Assembly: GCA_033398695.1 (NCBI GenBank)
Contig: CM065802.1
Location: 78,478,096-78,542,095, forward strand
Direction of reading: 5' to 3'
From: Orobanche coerulescens
Lineage: Eukaryota; Streptophyta; Magnoliopsida; Lamiales; Orobanchaceae
Length of the DNA: 64,000 bases
Shown: one piece after another, positions 10,376 to 23,179 of the stretch
How positions within the stretch are numbered: position 1 is the first letter of the stretch
Layout of the letters: every line of letters starts with the position of its first letter
Notes under the pieces: generated by a model
What the model was told of the DNA's origin: nothing
The model's database searches: none
The model's input: the letters and a program-made list of their open reading frames with translations, nothing else
Made by a program: the position numbers and the translations under genes

Positions 10376-12799
10376 GAATATGGTATCAGAGATTAGGTTG
10401 AGAAAACCTAGGCATTTGGGTCGAGTTGGGTCGTGTTTTTGTTGCGTCAGTCGAGTTGTCGATTGACAAGTATTAGAGCCGAGAGTCTTTCTTTGTTCAC
10501 TCGGGCTTGTGCGTTATCGGATTTGCAGATGTCGTCGGGCTTGTTATAACTTTCCAAATGGTGTTAATGAGATTCTGGAATGAGATGTATTATGTTCTCG
10601 AGTCGAACCGATTTGGCACACGTGTGTTTTGAAAATATCTGTGTCGAGTATTTTCTTGAGTCGAGACATGTGCCAGTATCACGGGGAATCGTCGGCTTCA
10701 CGATCTGTAAGTATTTGGATTTTTGAATTGTATTGAGATTTATTGCCGTTACGTAGTTGATATGCTTTGAGATTCAGAATATTATATGTTATAGTATAAG
10801 GTGATAGAGTTGGGACAGGATTGATGACCTTGAGGAGTTATAATTTTGAGAATCGTATGTTGGTTAGATTTTGGAACAATTGTGCATTTGGGAGAAATAT
10901 TGTGCATGGTTGAGAAGAACATATAACATGTTAATTCATTTTGAGATATATGAATTGCTTTTGATCATTTGAAAATGATACTTTTCAAAATGAATGTCTT
11001 ACGGATGTTTTACGGAAAATGATTTTGGGTCGAGACCCAATTGATTTTGAAATGGTTTTATAACTCGGGACTTGGGTTCGAAAAGGGTTTTCTACTTTTT
11101 AAACTTCTTGTAATGCGGAGCGAGTTACGGGCCGAGACCCTAATGTTTCAAACGGCTTTTCTGTTTTCTTAAAACTCCCGAGACTTGTAAAACACTTTAC
11201 CAATCGTTTACCTATGTTATTTCCGCCTTTCGAGGCTTTGGTTTACTTGTTCAAATGGAATTTCTCGGGAAGTCTTTCGCCGTGTTTGATTTGTTGATTT
11301 GTTTCAACGTTTTGTCATATCATGTTTGAGGTGATCCAGGAAGGGTAAATGGTTGACGATACGAGTCATGTGTGGAAAAGAAGTTTAGTCGGAATTTATA
11401 TATTGAGATTTTGGAACTCGATCGTGTGGTTTTCCGATGGAATATCAGTGGATATTGGTGACGAACCGAATTGGTATACAAGAGTATGGATATAGTCGAG
11501 CATTTGCATACTTTTCATTTTTAAAACTTCGAAATCGTGTGGATTCGAAGGAAACTGTTATCGAATACTTGGCACCATCGAGCCAAGTTAATTTTTTCGA
11601 AAATTGATTTTGTGGTCTTACCAAAATTTATGTTTTTAGTTTTGAAATTTTTGAAAGAACTTGCGAAAATTTGTATTCTTGACGAGACTTTGTGATTTCA
11701 AACTAGTTTTGAAAATGTGATTGATATACATACGCATTTAGTGCATAGTGCATATCATATTGATGGTACGATGGAAAAGGAATTCGAACTTCGGTATGTT
11801 AGTTTGATTATCCGGCGATGATCGGTTGAGTTATCGGATAAGAGAAATATGTTGCGTGTTGTAGATTCATGCACATAATATTATTTTGGAAACTTGGGAT
11901 TTTGTGAAACCGAGACATATGTGCTATGTGATTCCATTGGTATGGTAGTAGCGATTTTACCTTAGTGATTACGGAATGATTTCCTTGTAAGCATAGATTT
12001 GGGGATGGTGACCCCATCTTGGTTGTTTTGGATATTGAGTGGTCGTTTCCACTCCGTGTATGATTAGGTATGTTCGTCGATTTGTGATTGGTTGTTCATA
12101 TGCCGAGGGGTATGTTCGCGATCGGATATGTTTATTGAGATCCACCGTATGTGATCGGTGTGTCGTTTTGAGAATTTTGCTTTTCGTATGTCTGTTTCTA
12201 TGGTTACGTGTTGATCGTGTTGGAGTTTACCGTGTGAAGGTATTCTCGATTATCGTTGACCTGCGGTTGGTCATATTGGAGTTTACCATGTTGATATTTT
12301 CGATTGTGTTTTGACCTCGGTTGGTCATATGGGAATTTATCATGTTGATGATAAATTCGGTTGATTTATTAGTTGATCACTTTGGTGATCATCCGAGCGC
12401 TCGGATTTTGTGTTGATGTTTGAATTCGTGTCATTGTTTTGGGCGGTTGTTTTGCGGATGTATTGTGTATTATTAGTCTTATCGGAATTGAGACCTGATT
12501 ATGTAATCAGGCAGACGGATTTGATTCGGGCGATTGTTTCATCCAAGATGATATATTTTGTTGAGAATCGGGGAATTGTGATCGTAAGCGTATTGAGGCG
12601 CATGCGGTGAGATCGCCGCTAGTATCTCCGGATATCGTCGACTGCGTATTTGTAAGTATGCGGTTTTGGCTATTCGAATAATGATGATTGATCGGTGTCG
12701 TGATGGTTTTGGGATATTTTGGGTTGAACAGTATGTTTGTTTGTTTTCTATGACGGATTGCAAGTTTCGAGGACGAAACTTATTTTAAGGGGTGTAGAA
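10376..12799 (+). mobile_element. LARD-2 internal region, non-coding
   Basis: It runs from the primer site to the 3' LTR. Frames are broken throughout and no retroviral domain is visible; the longest open stretch is under 100 codons. It shares long blocks with the LARD-1 interior (for example GTGACCCCATCTTGGTTG near 12,007 and the period-58 repeats at about 12,203-12,375). An extra 0.8 kb (10,895-11,728) is absent from LARD-1. Conservation of a non-coding interior points to packaging or replication signals used in trans (inference). Confidence 0.85.
10381..10392 (+). other. LARD-2 primer binding site
   Basis: TGGTATCAGAGA, five bases after the 5' LTR; 11 of 12 match the plant initiator-Met primer site. 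Confidence 0.85.
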
Positions 12800-13049
12800 T
12801 GTAATATCCTAATTTCTACTACTGTCGTTTGATATTATTTTATCCGAGTTATATTATGCAATGAGGAATGCATGCAGTAGGGATAAAATAAATGAAGGAC
12901 CGAGATGTCGATATTAGTATAATTGTCGTATTTGGTCGACAATTGTATTCGAGATATAATGTGTTGAGTAATGTATATTTGATATGCCGTATGTTCGTAT
13001 TTGATATGTCGAGATGTTGGACAAGGATAGTGAAAATGGCTAAGTCTAG

Positions 13050-13557
13050 CCTTATTAGCGCACGCACATATTCATGCATAGCGCACGCTATCGTGCAGTA
13101 TTAGCGCAAGCTACGTTCATAGGTTAGCGTCGCTAGTTCGGATCGGCTCGAAGGAATCTACGCGTGGACCAGGCCACTTTCGGCGCACGTTCTGATAAGT
13201 CAACGGATGTTGTAATGTAGTGTTAGCGCACGCTAATGCATGTTGATTAGCGCACGCTAACTATATATCGGTCAACAGGGAATCTTGGCTTTATTGGTTG
13301 ATTTCGGCTTGTGGGGTCGCGAGCATCTTCGTGGTAGGTGTATACTGTAGCAAGTCAACTTCGGATAGCGCACGTTAAGATAAATGACTTGCGTACGCTA
13401 AGTAGGATGTTTTACGTTAATGCATGGGCATTACGTACGTAAGTTAGTTTACGAAGCAAGGCAGTAGCCTCTGGGCTTCGATAGCGCACGCTAACAAAGT
13501 CAGTTAGCGCACGCTAAGGCGGTAGCGCACGCTAAACATGAGATGTTAGCGCACGCT
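13050..13557 (+). repeat. Palindrome array TTAGCG-CA-CGCTAA, LARD-2 3' LTR
   Basis: Copy of the 7,003-7,511 array with small changes: one TTACGTACGT site near 13,412 has shrunk to TTACGTTAATG, and the site near 13,122 reads TTAGCGTCGCTAG. Most other sites are unchanged. Confidence 0.85.
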
Positions 13558-13569
13558 AATAATGAATAT

Positions 13570-13576
13570 TATAAAG
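13570..13576 (+). promoter_or_regulatory. TATA box of LARD-2 3' LTR
   Basis: TATAAAG, matching 7,522-7,528. Confidence 0.6.
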
Positions 13577-13628
13577 AGGGACAGAAGGGTGTTAGTAAGC
13601 ATTTCGTCATTTCTTTCTTCTTTCAGCC

Positions 13629-13649
13629 GAGAGAGAGAGAGAGAGAGAG
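13629..13649 (+). repeat. (GA)n microsatellite, LARD-2 3' LTR
   Basis: 21 bases of GA repeat, against 27 in the 5' LTR. Confidence 0.9.
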
Positions 13650-14244
13650 TTGGGATATATTGGAGGTTCCAAACACTGGATTAAGATGGAGTTAATCATC
13701 CATAACAAACATTTGAAGCTTGAAATCATTGGTGATTCTTGTAAATGGATTCAACCTTGGAAATCAATCCATTCCTTCAAAAAGGTAATTACTCTTCACT
13801 TTGAGATTTCGTTTTGGATTGTATATGATGTTCTTGGTGATGATTATCATATAAACAAGTTCATAAGTATGATTGTGAGTTGGATTACCGGATTATGATA
13901 ATGTTATTGTTGATATGAAGATATTGATATGAATTGGATGGTTTCGAATGAGTTGTTATCTTCAAAGAGATATGTTGGATAATGTCTTCCTTCAATTCGG
14001 ATCTGTGATGTTGTTGTTGTTGGTTCCTTCATATGATGATGAACATGGCATGATTATGAGTTCTTGGTGTTAGGTTGATGATATTAAGAAAGATGAAATA
14101 TGAATATATGACTTGAATTAAAAGTCGGATGATTACCTATATGTTAAAGGATATTGTATTTCGTTGTTTGATAGCTATGATCATGATTCGTAATCACTTA
14201 GAGTTTTTGATAATCGCGGATGTTGATCGGTACCGAAATGCATG

Positions 14245-14342
14245 TAGCGCACGTTATTAGCGCACGCTAAGCCTGCCGCTAGCGCACGCTATCGGGAACA
14301 ACTTAGCGCACGCCGCAAAGAAAAGATTAACGTGCGCTAAGT
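14245..14342 (+). repeat. Second palindrome cluster, LARD-2 3' LTR
   Basis: Mate of 8,205-8,313, with the same five to six TTAGCGCACGCTAA-type sites downstream of the TATA box. Confidence 0.8.
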
Positions 14343-15142
14343 CATCGAGGGGTAATATATTCTTTCGATTATGAATTCGTGATCGTTTAAGTTGGTTTGA
14401 TCGGACTTGTGGTTAATCGAGATATTGTTGAGCCGTTGGGTTTGTGAATTGGTTTTAGCGGTTGTTGATTATTATCGGATTGTTGTTTAATCGATTATTG
14501 TTATAGGTTAAGTTTATTGATCGGTGTTTATAACCGTATCTTTGCGGTCGTGTTCGAGTATGTTCGTGAATTGCTTGGTCGGGGCCGAGGAGCTCGTAGA
14601 CGAAGGCATTGTGGTAGTAGCGGTTTCATCATCATCGTATCGGTATCGAGGCAAGTTATTACTTGCTCGGTTATAATGTTTAATGAATGGTTTGATTTCA
14701 TTTCGTTTATAATGCATATAGCGATGATTATTATTGTGAACTCGGGTATTCGGATCGCATATCGTTCTTTCGATTCGGGGTAAATCATAATGTATATGAT
14801 TTATCTCGCTTATTAGTATGTTCGAGTATCGAGGTTACATTGTGATAAAGACGAGGATTCGAATATTTATGGTTCATGATACGTTTGGATCGTCGGCGTT
14901 GCGGATAATCGTCGGTGATGATTGGACATCGAGGTTGCTCGAAGGACTCGGGCGGGTATTCCATATTGATTATGGTTTAGTGTTATTTATTTTGGTCTCG
15001 TACATTTTCTTTCATGTTGTTGAACATGGAGTCGTCTAGTAAATTGTCATGTTGTCGTGCATGTTATGTTGTTCATGTTGATGAACGTGTTGAATCGCAT
15101 ATGTGTATGCGTATTGTGTTGTTCATGTTGTGTAATTAATCC

Positions 15143-15475
15143 GATGGGATTATGAGGATCTATCTTGAGGGCGCTGGATCGAATGTCCACCATGCGTTGG
15201 TTCGACGGGATCATCATGGGGATCTATCTTTGAGCGCGGATCGTTGGGCCGAGTTTTCCACCATGCGTTGGTTCGACGGGATCATCATGGGGATCTATCC
15301 GAGGCGCTGGATCGTTGGATTACCGATGTCGTGTTGATGGAATCTTGTGAATTCGCATCATTGATTTTGTCATGTGTTGTTGTTCACATGTGTATTGTTA
15401 GTTATCCACCTTATGTTGATCGATAGGATCAACAAAGGGATCTATCTTTGAGGCGCTGGATCGTCGGATTTCCAT
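15143..15475 (+). repeat. LTR minisatellite, LARD-2 3' LTR
   Basis: Mate of 9,115-9,440, with copy-specific small deletions between the units. Confidence 0.78.
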
Positions 15476-16411
15476 TGAGTATACATGATTGTTATTCTTT
15501 GTGATCATATTGACGTGGTCATATGAGTAGGCATTTGTAGGTCTTGTGTTAGGACCGTGTCCGTATTGCATTGATCGATCTCGGATTAGACCGATATGAT
15601 TGTCGTGGCACTTCATATCTCGAGGTATGTTCCGTATTTTCCTTTGGTATTCTTCTTGTGATGGACAATCGGTTATCGTTTTGGGACACGATGATGCTAT
15701 CCGATGGATTGTATTGGTCGGAATCGTATATTTTCCGTATCGTGAGTTGGTGATGATAGTTTGAGAATCCGAGTATTGTTTGAGGTACAATACGGATATT
15801 ATGTTCGAGTTTATTGTTTAATCGAGTACGGGATGTGAAATGTGATAATGGTTACTCGATGAGAATTACTTGAGTAAGCAAAGTTATGGCGGTAAGATTA
15901 CGTTGGTCGTATTCTTATTCGTATTCTCATTGGTATGTATTATTGATGTGATGTGATTGATATCATTGTTGGACGTTATGGTGACCAGTCGTGGGATTTC
16001 TTTTTAGGTTCTTGGAGTATCGAGCTTGTAGCGGTCGTGAAGAGATGAGCTTCCTGAGGATACCTTGGCTAGGACATGTTGTGTGCTTTGAGTTTCTTGT
16101 TTGGTTCTCGTAGTCATTGCTAGAGTATCTTTATGGTTGGTCTTTTCATTGCGTGAGTATTTCGAAATGCTCTTTTGATATCTGGTAACTGAGGTTACTT
16201 TGGAAATCGTTTTCTAAACTTTTGAATGTCGGCAGTTTGGCCTTGCGATTTTAAATGAGTTTTATAAATCTTTGATCATTTTCAATAGATAATACTGTCG
16301 TTAGCCTCTTGGGCATTTGTAAATGTTTGCGAAAATTTCTTTTAGCCTTGTGGGTTCCATCTCGGGGCCCACGGCGCTGTAATATCTCCGGTTAAATCTG
16401 GGGGTGTTACA

Positions 16412-17515
16412 GTGTTGGTCTGACGGGATCATCTTGGGATCTATGCAGTGAACGCTGGATCATCGGATTACCCATATGTTCTTGTGCATTTGTATATTAT
16501 GGGTTATCCACCTCGTGTTGATATATCAGGATCATCTTGGGATCTATGCTTTGTGCGCTGGATCATTGGATTTCCATAAATATACATTGTTGTTATTGAT
16601 GTGAGCATACTGACGTTGTCATATGAGTATGCATTTGTAGGTCTGGTGTTAGGACCATGTCCGTATGTTGTATTGATCTGATCTCGGATTAGACTGACGT
16701 GATTGTCGTGGTATTTCGTATCTTGAGGTACGTTCCGTATTTCCCTTGGTATTTGCCTTTGATGGACAATCGATAATCGTGTTGTGGCGTGATGATGTTA
16801 CCCGATGGATTGGGTTGAACATAGTTAGTAAATTTCGTAACAGTGAGTTATGATGATGTTTTGAGAACCTTGGGTATTGTGTGAGATACAGTACAGATGT
16901 TTAGGTATGAGCTTATCATGTTGTTGAGGATATGAGATGTGATATTTTGGTAAAGTTATGGCGGTAAGATTACATCGGTAGTATTCTTACTTAGTATCTC
17001 TTTGGTATGTAATTATTGATGTGATGTGATTGTTATCATTATTGGATATTATGGCTGACCCCGTTGTGGGCTTTCTTTTTAGGTTCTTTGGTTAACGAGC
17101 TTGTAGTGGTCGTGAAGAGATGAGCTTCCTGTAGGATACTGGCTAGGGCATGTATTTGTGTATTGAGTTTCCTGATCAGTTCTTGTATTCTGCTACTAGA
17201 GTATTTTTAACTGTTGTCTTTTCCGCTGCGTGAGTATTTTTAAATGACCTTTAGTTATCTGGTAACTCAGGTTACTTTGGAAAATCGTTTCCTAAACTAT
17301 TGGATTTAGGCTGTTTGGCCTTGTACTTTCAAATGAGAGTTTTCGACGGTATTGTTTAATGAGTTTTATAAAATCTTTGAATATTTTTAAAGATATTACC
17401 GTCATCGCCGCTTAGGCGTATTTGAAATATTTGTTAAAATGTCTTTTACCCTTGTGGGTTCTGTCTCGGGGCCCACAGCACTGTAATATTCCCGGATGGT
17501 TCTGGGGGTGTTACA
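16412..17515 (+). mobile_element. LARD-1 3' LTR, right part
   Basis: Resumes after LARD-2 with the duplicated GTGTT and matches 1,583-2,682 closely. It ends CTGGGGGTGTTACA at 17,515. The next bases (GTATG, 17,516-17,520) are the presumed LARD-1 TSD, whose partner lies before the window. Confidence 0.92.
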
Positions 17516-20500
17516 GTATGTAGGCGCATCAGTGACATTACTTAGTCAACTGTTACCTCGAATATGTGTAACGATGGTTCCCAACCATATACACTCACAT
17601 ACCGCATCGTGTGGAGCGATAATCCTAGCGTGATTCGAGGAGGTAGCAACAAGCATTTGGTTAGTTGATCTCCAATATATCGCAGTGTTCCCAGTGGTAA
17701 AAGCGTAACCATTTAGGAGCAACCTTTATGTGGGTCCAAGATGTACCCAACATCAGCAAACCCTACCAACACATTCGTTGGGGTAGTTTCGTTAGCATTC
17801 AACCTTGCTTTAGTTATTGCATATTCGTTGGCAGTTTCATTAGTCTTGTAGGGAAAGAAAAGTCCCAAGTCAATGGTTCCTTTGAGGTACCGAAAGATGT
17901 TTTTGAAACCATTCTAATGATGTTGCCTGGACTTAGAACTATATCTAGCCAACAAATTTTCTGAGAAAGCAATTTGTGATCGAGTATACTGAGTCAAGTA
18001 CAATAATGCACCTATTGTACTTTTGATAGGGAGTTTCATTTCCCAAAAGCTCTTCGTCACATTTCTTCGGATAAAGTGGATCTTTCTTCAAGTCCAAACT
18101 ATGACCGATCATGAAAGTGCGAACCATATGTGCCTTGTCTATGTTAAAATGCTTGATTTTCTTCTGGATATAGGCAGACGGTTGGATGAGGATTCCACTA
18201 GCTCGATGTTTTAGCCCAATGCCTATACAAGACCAAGTCTTTCCCAGATCTTTCATCTCAAATTTTGATTTTAGACAGTTGTCGATTTCTCTTACTTCAT
18301 TGAGAGTACTGATTCTGTTCTTATCGTCGACATACAAAACTACAATCGCAAATGCAGAACATGATTTCTTAATAAACACATAGTGACACAATTCATCATT
18401 CTTATATCCCATTCTAATCTAGTAATTACTTAGGCAGGTATACCACATCCGATCGGACTGTTTCAATCAGTAAAGTAGAACATTTCAACTGTTGCAAATG
18501 CACTCTGTGGTCTAGATTCACTTGACTTTGGTAATGAAATGCCATCGAGGACTTTCATATATATATATATATATATATGTATTAAGATCCCCGTAGAGAT
18601 ATTAATAACCACATTTATGAGTTGCATTTCCAGTCCTTCGAAAATTACTAAGCTAATGAAGTAGCTTAGGGGAAAGTATATCTCCTTAGTCAATTCCACG
18701 GTATTTATGAGAACCTTCGAGTCTTGTACTTCTGGACTTCATTCTTCTCATTATGCTTACTGACAAAGGATTATTTATATCCTATAGGATTTACACTTAG
18801 TGAGGTTAGCACTACCTACCAATTACATGTCTCTTTGTCAAAAAATTTAGTTCTGTGTGGAATGCTTTAGTATATAAGGCCAATCAACTCAATATTAGCA
18901 TTATACAACAGAGCAAGGCTCGACATCATCTTGCTCTATGCTTTGAGCAATGATAGGTCATCAAATTGGATGGATGATCAGTCCACACTCTCATAATTAA
19001 TTGAGATTTATTAATTTTCTGAATCATACCAATCTTCAGGGTATCCCCTTCATCATGACTCATGGACATAGTTCAAGTGTGATCTTATGAAACGAGTTCA
19101 TTGATCACTATTATATAAGTTTGTGCCTTACTCTACCTACGCCTTAGGTAAGTAGTCAAACCATGTAGCTTCTCCTCTTTCTTTAGGGATCTATGGCCTA
19201 AATCACACATCCACCATGTGCGATGACAACACTCTATTCACCAGTGTTGTGCCCCTTACCGAGGACTTCCAATCTTATAGGCATATTTGAAGTTGGTATA
19301 TATGATCTATCACATTCACGATTTCAGTAAACACATCAGGCATCGAATCTGCTATGTTCTGAAAATCGAGAATTTCCACTATCACATAGCAAAATTTGGG
19401 GATAAAAAGGAGACAAAGTAGGGACGCACCATGACAAATTCCTGTCATTTCCTGAGAAAGTTCGTATTCTCTCATCCCCCTAATGACGGGAAGGTTGTCT
19501 CATCGAAGTGACAATTCATAATCGAGCGATAAAGAGATCACCTATCGAAGGTTCTGAATAGCTGATAACCATTGGGGATTCATATCCAATGTAACTACTT
19601 AATCGTCTCTAAAGACACACACACTGTGGGGGTGCAGAAGGCACAATACTACATAACCAAATATGCACAATTGGTCCTCAAGTTCGTCTCGGTCCAAAAT
19701 GTAAAAATCAGGACTTATCTAGTTACAACTGGTGCACATAAATCATTTGGTTAGCAGAGTCTAAAATGAACGAATAAGTAAAGCTGCATGCAGACTGCAT
19801 ACCCCATGCAGAAGTAGGCAATTTGGTGTGCATAACCAATGCCCAAGCTACCATCTAATTTGTTAGATGGTTGCCTCCGCGAGGCCATTTTGCGTATGCT
19901 TGTGGGGGATGAGATGCTTTTTGTTGCTCCGATAAACATGCAGTATTCATCAAGTACTTTAGATGTGAACTCTCCAGCATTATCAAGTCTTATAGACCGA
20001 ACACAGTGGTCAAGGTGGTGAGCCCATAGACAGATAATTCATGCTAGAAGCTTTGAAAAAGCAGCATTTTGAGTGGACAAGAGGGCGACATATGACCAGC
20101 ATGTCGAAACGTCAACTAGAACCATAAAACATCTAAATGATCTACACTCTAGTTGAATCGATCCACAAATATCTATTTGAATCCTACGTAAGAATGGAAT
20201 GTTCACATCTTTAATTTAGGAAGGTCTCGCTCCTACTTTAGCTAAAGCGTAGGCTTTGCAGAAGATACAGTATGCATTTGACATGGTCAAACTTGTAGAA
20301 TGGGCGGATGTATCTGATGCTTTGGACGACATAGCTTGAGGAACACCAATAAAGTTCGTTATGTGGGTTTGTTGCCTGACTCTACTTTGTACGCGAAATA
20401 AAGGATATCCGTGTATATTCTTAAGAATACAGATCTTCATTTCACGACCCGGATGCCCCAATCGATCATGCCAAAGATTGTAAGAGTCAGCGTCCGTCCA

Positions 20501-22015
20501 TTACGGATAATCCCATAGGATTCAACAACCCTAATTGTAGTGACGTACAGTCCACTCGATTGGCTCGTAAGTTTCTCTAAGATGTGCTTTCGACCGTATT
20601 CATTAGAGGTGATATAGAGTTACTCTATTCCATTCTCACAATGAGTTTCAGCATGTAAATCATTACTACGTATATTCTTGAAGCTTTATAAGGTTCGAGT
20701 TAGTCACTCTCAATGCATATAGAGTGGCAGTGACTGTAGAATAGTACAGCTAGGCATCAAGAATGGGGTGGTGCCGCGTCCTTGGTTGAGGTAGGATGGT
20801 ACAATCATCATAGTCACTAATACATTATAGGCTATTACCATCAGCCTATCACTCCAGTGTTCCTCGATTCATTTGTCAAACAAGAACATGAGTAATAAAA
20901 ACTCTGAACCATAAGCATAGTAACAATATTCGATAATGTGAATAAAGTCAATCACTTATATACATAAGCAACAATAATATCTTGTTCGAAACTAAAATAC
21001 ATCAGACCATTGCTGGAAAATATCAAAATGTCTACCGATAAAAATTAGTCATAAAGGGGGACGTCTAATGACTTTGACATGTATAGAGCAATACTGCCAT
21101 CGGTAAATGTGAAAGTGACAATGGGGGCCATGTCATGATCGTCTTTCTCTATATAGTGAGTCTCCTATTTGTCGGAATCCTAATATCTCTTCTAACTAGC
21201 TGTGAATATTTGCCTGGATGGCAGTTCATATACCAACAACAACAATCCCACATTAGGAGCCAATTCGTTTCTTGGGGCCCAGGAGCATCATCTCTTCTCG
21301 CTACATTAGAAGATCGGAAGAGCCTCCATGACCACGACCATGACCACATCTACGACTGCCAAATCCCTTTCCACCATGCGAGTTCGTTCCATGTGGTTTG
21401 GGATTAGCACGTCCAGTCCCCTTTTCGTCGGGGTTATTTCCACATCACTTTGCCATTGCTAGCCTTGAGAATTTGCTTTGTCCCTGCAGGAATAGAATTA
21501 TCGTACTCCAGCATATACTGATTAACTAGTATAAGTGCTTAAATAGGGAAATTGGTAAGTTTTTCTGGATCATTTCGTCCTCTATGAGTTTTTTTCACAA
21601 AAAAAAGGCGTGCCTTGAGGCGGAGCATATCTTTATTGAAATTGTTGACTCGTATAATAAAGCAAGCGGATTTCATCCCACTGCATGGCCAACTCGAGAA
21701 ATAGTATTCCTGAAATGGTCCTCAAGGGCATCCCACCGTTCACTGAGAATTTCAACTAAAGATATTCCTACCATAAGTTGGGAGGTCGAGGTGTCGCTTA
21801 GCGTAAGATTATCAACGCACTTTCTTTCACTTTTAAAATGGTTCGTCATTTGTATGAACATAAAGTGTGGCGCTATAGTCTTTAATGATAAAAGAACGTC
21901 TCAACATCAGAATTTATGGTACTCAAGTTTTTTTGAGTCCAAGATCCCGAAGTCCGAACGAGTTGGATTAGCCATATTCGTATACAAGAGAGGGAAGCGA
22001 GTACATTTCACATAA
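17516..22015 (-). pseudogene. Copia-1 gag-pol polyprotein remnant
   Basis: Reading leftward, decayed Copia domains appear in the expected order. Gag remnants lie at about 22,000-21,600 and a Gly/Arg/His-rich tail near 21,350. The pre-integrase/integrase N-terminus is at about 20,460-20,216 (GHPGREMKICILKN...CKAYALAK). An integrase core piece with DNAGEF-like residues is near 19,960. The RT piece at 18,412-17,945 keeps the YVDD active-site box (about 18,320-18,335). The start of RNase H (GFADVGYILDPHKG) is near 17,745. Every piece has frameshifts and stops, so nothing is functional. LARD-1 cuts the 3' side at 17,516; the rest, with the 3' LTR, should lie left of the window. Clade not assigned. 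Confidence 0.85.
18558..18579. repeat. (AT)n microsatellite
   Basis: About 22 bases of alternating AT inside the Copia-1 RT remnant, probably grown after the element died. Confidence 0.85.
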
Positions 22016-23163
22016 TCATGAGTTCGTCCATGATAAAATTATTCAATAATGTGATTATTTTATTTTGAACCAAGATACGGTCATGATTTCGATGTGATTT
22101 GAAATACACACGAAGTTTCGTTATCATGGTACTTTTGTATGTAGTAGAAATTGTATGTTAACATCTACTATGAAGCCTAATTGCTTGTGATATCTATATA
22201 TGCATGTAAATATTATTATATTTATAGATATAGACACATAATTACTATATATCTATATAAACATTTATGCATTCAAATAAGTATCTTATGGCACATTTAT
22301 AATTAATTATTAAACTAAGAGTATTATGAATTAAGCAATTTTAATCCAAGTGGTTACTTAATTTATTTGATTTAATTACGCATAATTAAATCAATTGATA
22401 AATTATATTATGCTATTAAATCAAATAAGGCATATAAAATAATACACGAAGCAAAATATAGGGTTCTTGTTGTGTACCTTGCTTCGCGGTTGGGGGTAAA
22501 AAAATGATTTGATTGAGATCTGTCGGGTTGGACAGGACAGGAATCGGGTCAAGTTACAAACCGGGGCAGACCGAAAAAATAACGGGCTGATCTATTTATG
22601 GGTCGTGCGAGTCGGGCTGGAAAAGGCGCGAGCGGGACAGGGGTGGACTGGCAGCAGCGGGCTGGGGGAAGGCGAAATATGTGCAAACCAGGAGTTACGG
22701 CGCGATCTAGACGGGCGGACGGACTGGAGCTCTCACGTCTAACTCTAGAAGTCGGAATCAGAGGGAATCCAATCTGTGCAGACGAGGAGTTTCAGTGCAA
22801 TCTAGAGGGGCGTTGGATTAGAGCTCTTGCGTCTGACTCCGGTGACGATGGTGGATGGTGCATTGCAGACGGAGTTGCTGAGTGCGAGCGGACGACGATG
22901 GCGGCACCGATTTGCAGAAGATGATGACCAGACGAAGGGTTGCAGAATATGGGATGGCTTGGATCGGGGAGGAAGACGTCTGGCGGCTAAGGTTTTGGTC
23001 GGTGGTAGTCCGACCGGGGAAGGAGATGCGAGTTGGCGGCGGTCGATCTAGGGTTTCTGTATGACAGACGGCGGCGGCTAGGGTTTGCAGATAAGATACG
23101 ATTTTTCGATTTTTTGGAATTTTCAGAATTTGGATGAATTTTTCTTGCTCTATTGATAGAGTA
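22016..23163 (-). other. Copia-1 untranslated leader
   Basis: Stretch between gag and the primer site of Copia-1. 22,016-22,480 is very AT-rich; 22,500-23,060 is GC-rich. Several overlapping open stretches of 60-130 codons occur on both strands in the GC-rich part. None resembles a known domain, and their overlap suggests composition rather than coding. Confidence 0.55.
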
Positions 23164-23179
23164 CATGCTGATAACATGT
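23164..23179 (-). other. Copia-1 primer binding site
   Basis: On the minus strand the 5' LTR is directly followed by ACATGTTATCAGCATG, a primer-site type found in some plant Copia elements instead of TGGTATCAGAGC. Confidence 0.6.

Larger units (their letters stand above)
6747..16411 (+). mobile_element. LARD-2: complete non-coding LTR element, 9,665 bp
   Basis: Two long LTRs (3,629 and 3,612 bp) flank a 2,424-bp interior. A perfect 5-bp TSD (GTGTT) and a primer site are present, and no gag-pol can be read. This is the anatomy of a large retrotransposon derivative (LARD), a non-autonomous LTR element. Ends TGTAATATCC and GGGTGTTACA, the primer site and the TTCGAGGACGAAAC block before the 3' LTR suggest descent from a Tekay/Del-type chromovirus. 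It inserted in the same orientation into its relative LARD-1. The LTRs differ by many small indels, so it is either not very young or the assembly is imperfect. Confidence 0.93.
12800..16411 (+). repeat. LARD-2 3' LTR
   Basis: TGTAATATCCTAATTTC to CTGGGGGTGTTACA, the mate of 6,747-10,375 with the same order of parts. It follows the interior block TTATTTTAAGGGGTGTAGAA, which holds the short purine run used as polypurine tract. Confidence 0.93.

Noticed and set aside
21584..22015. 143-codon plus-strand open frame
   Set aside because: It is the antisense shadow of Copia-1 gag; the minus strand shows gag-like residues.
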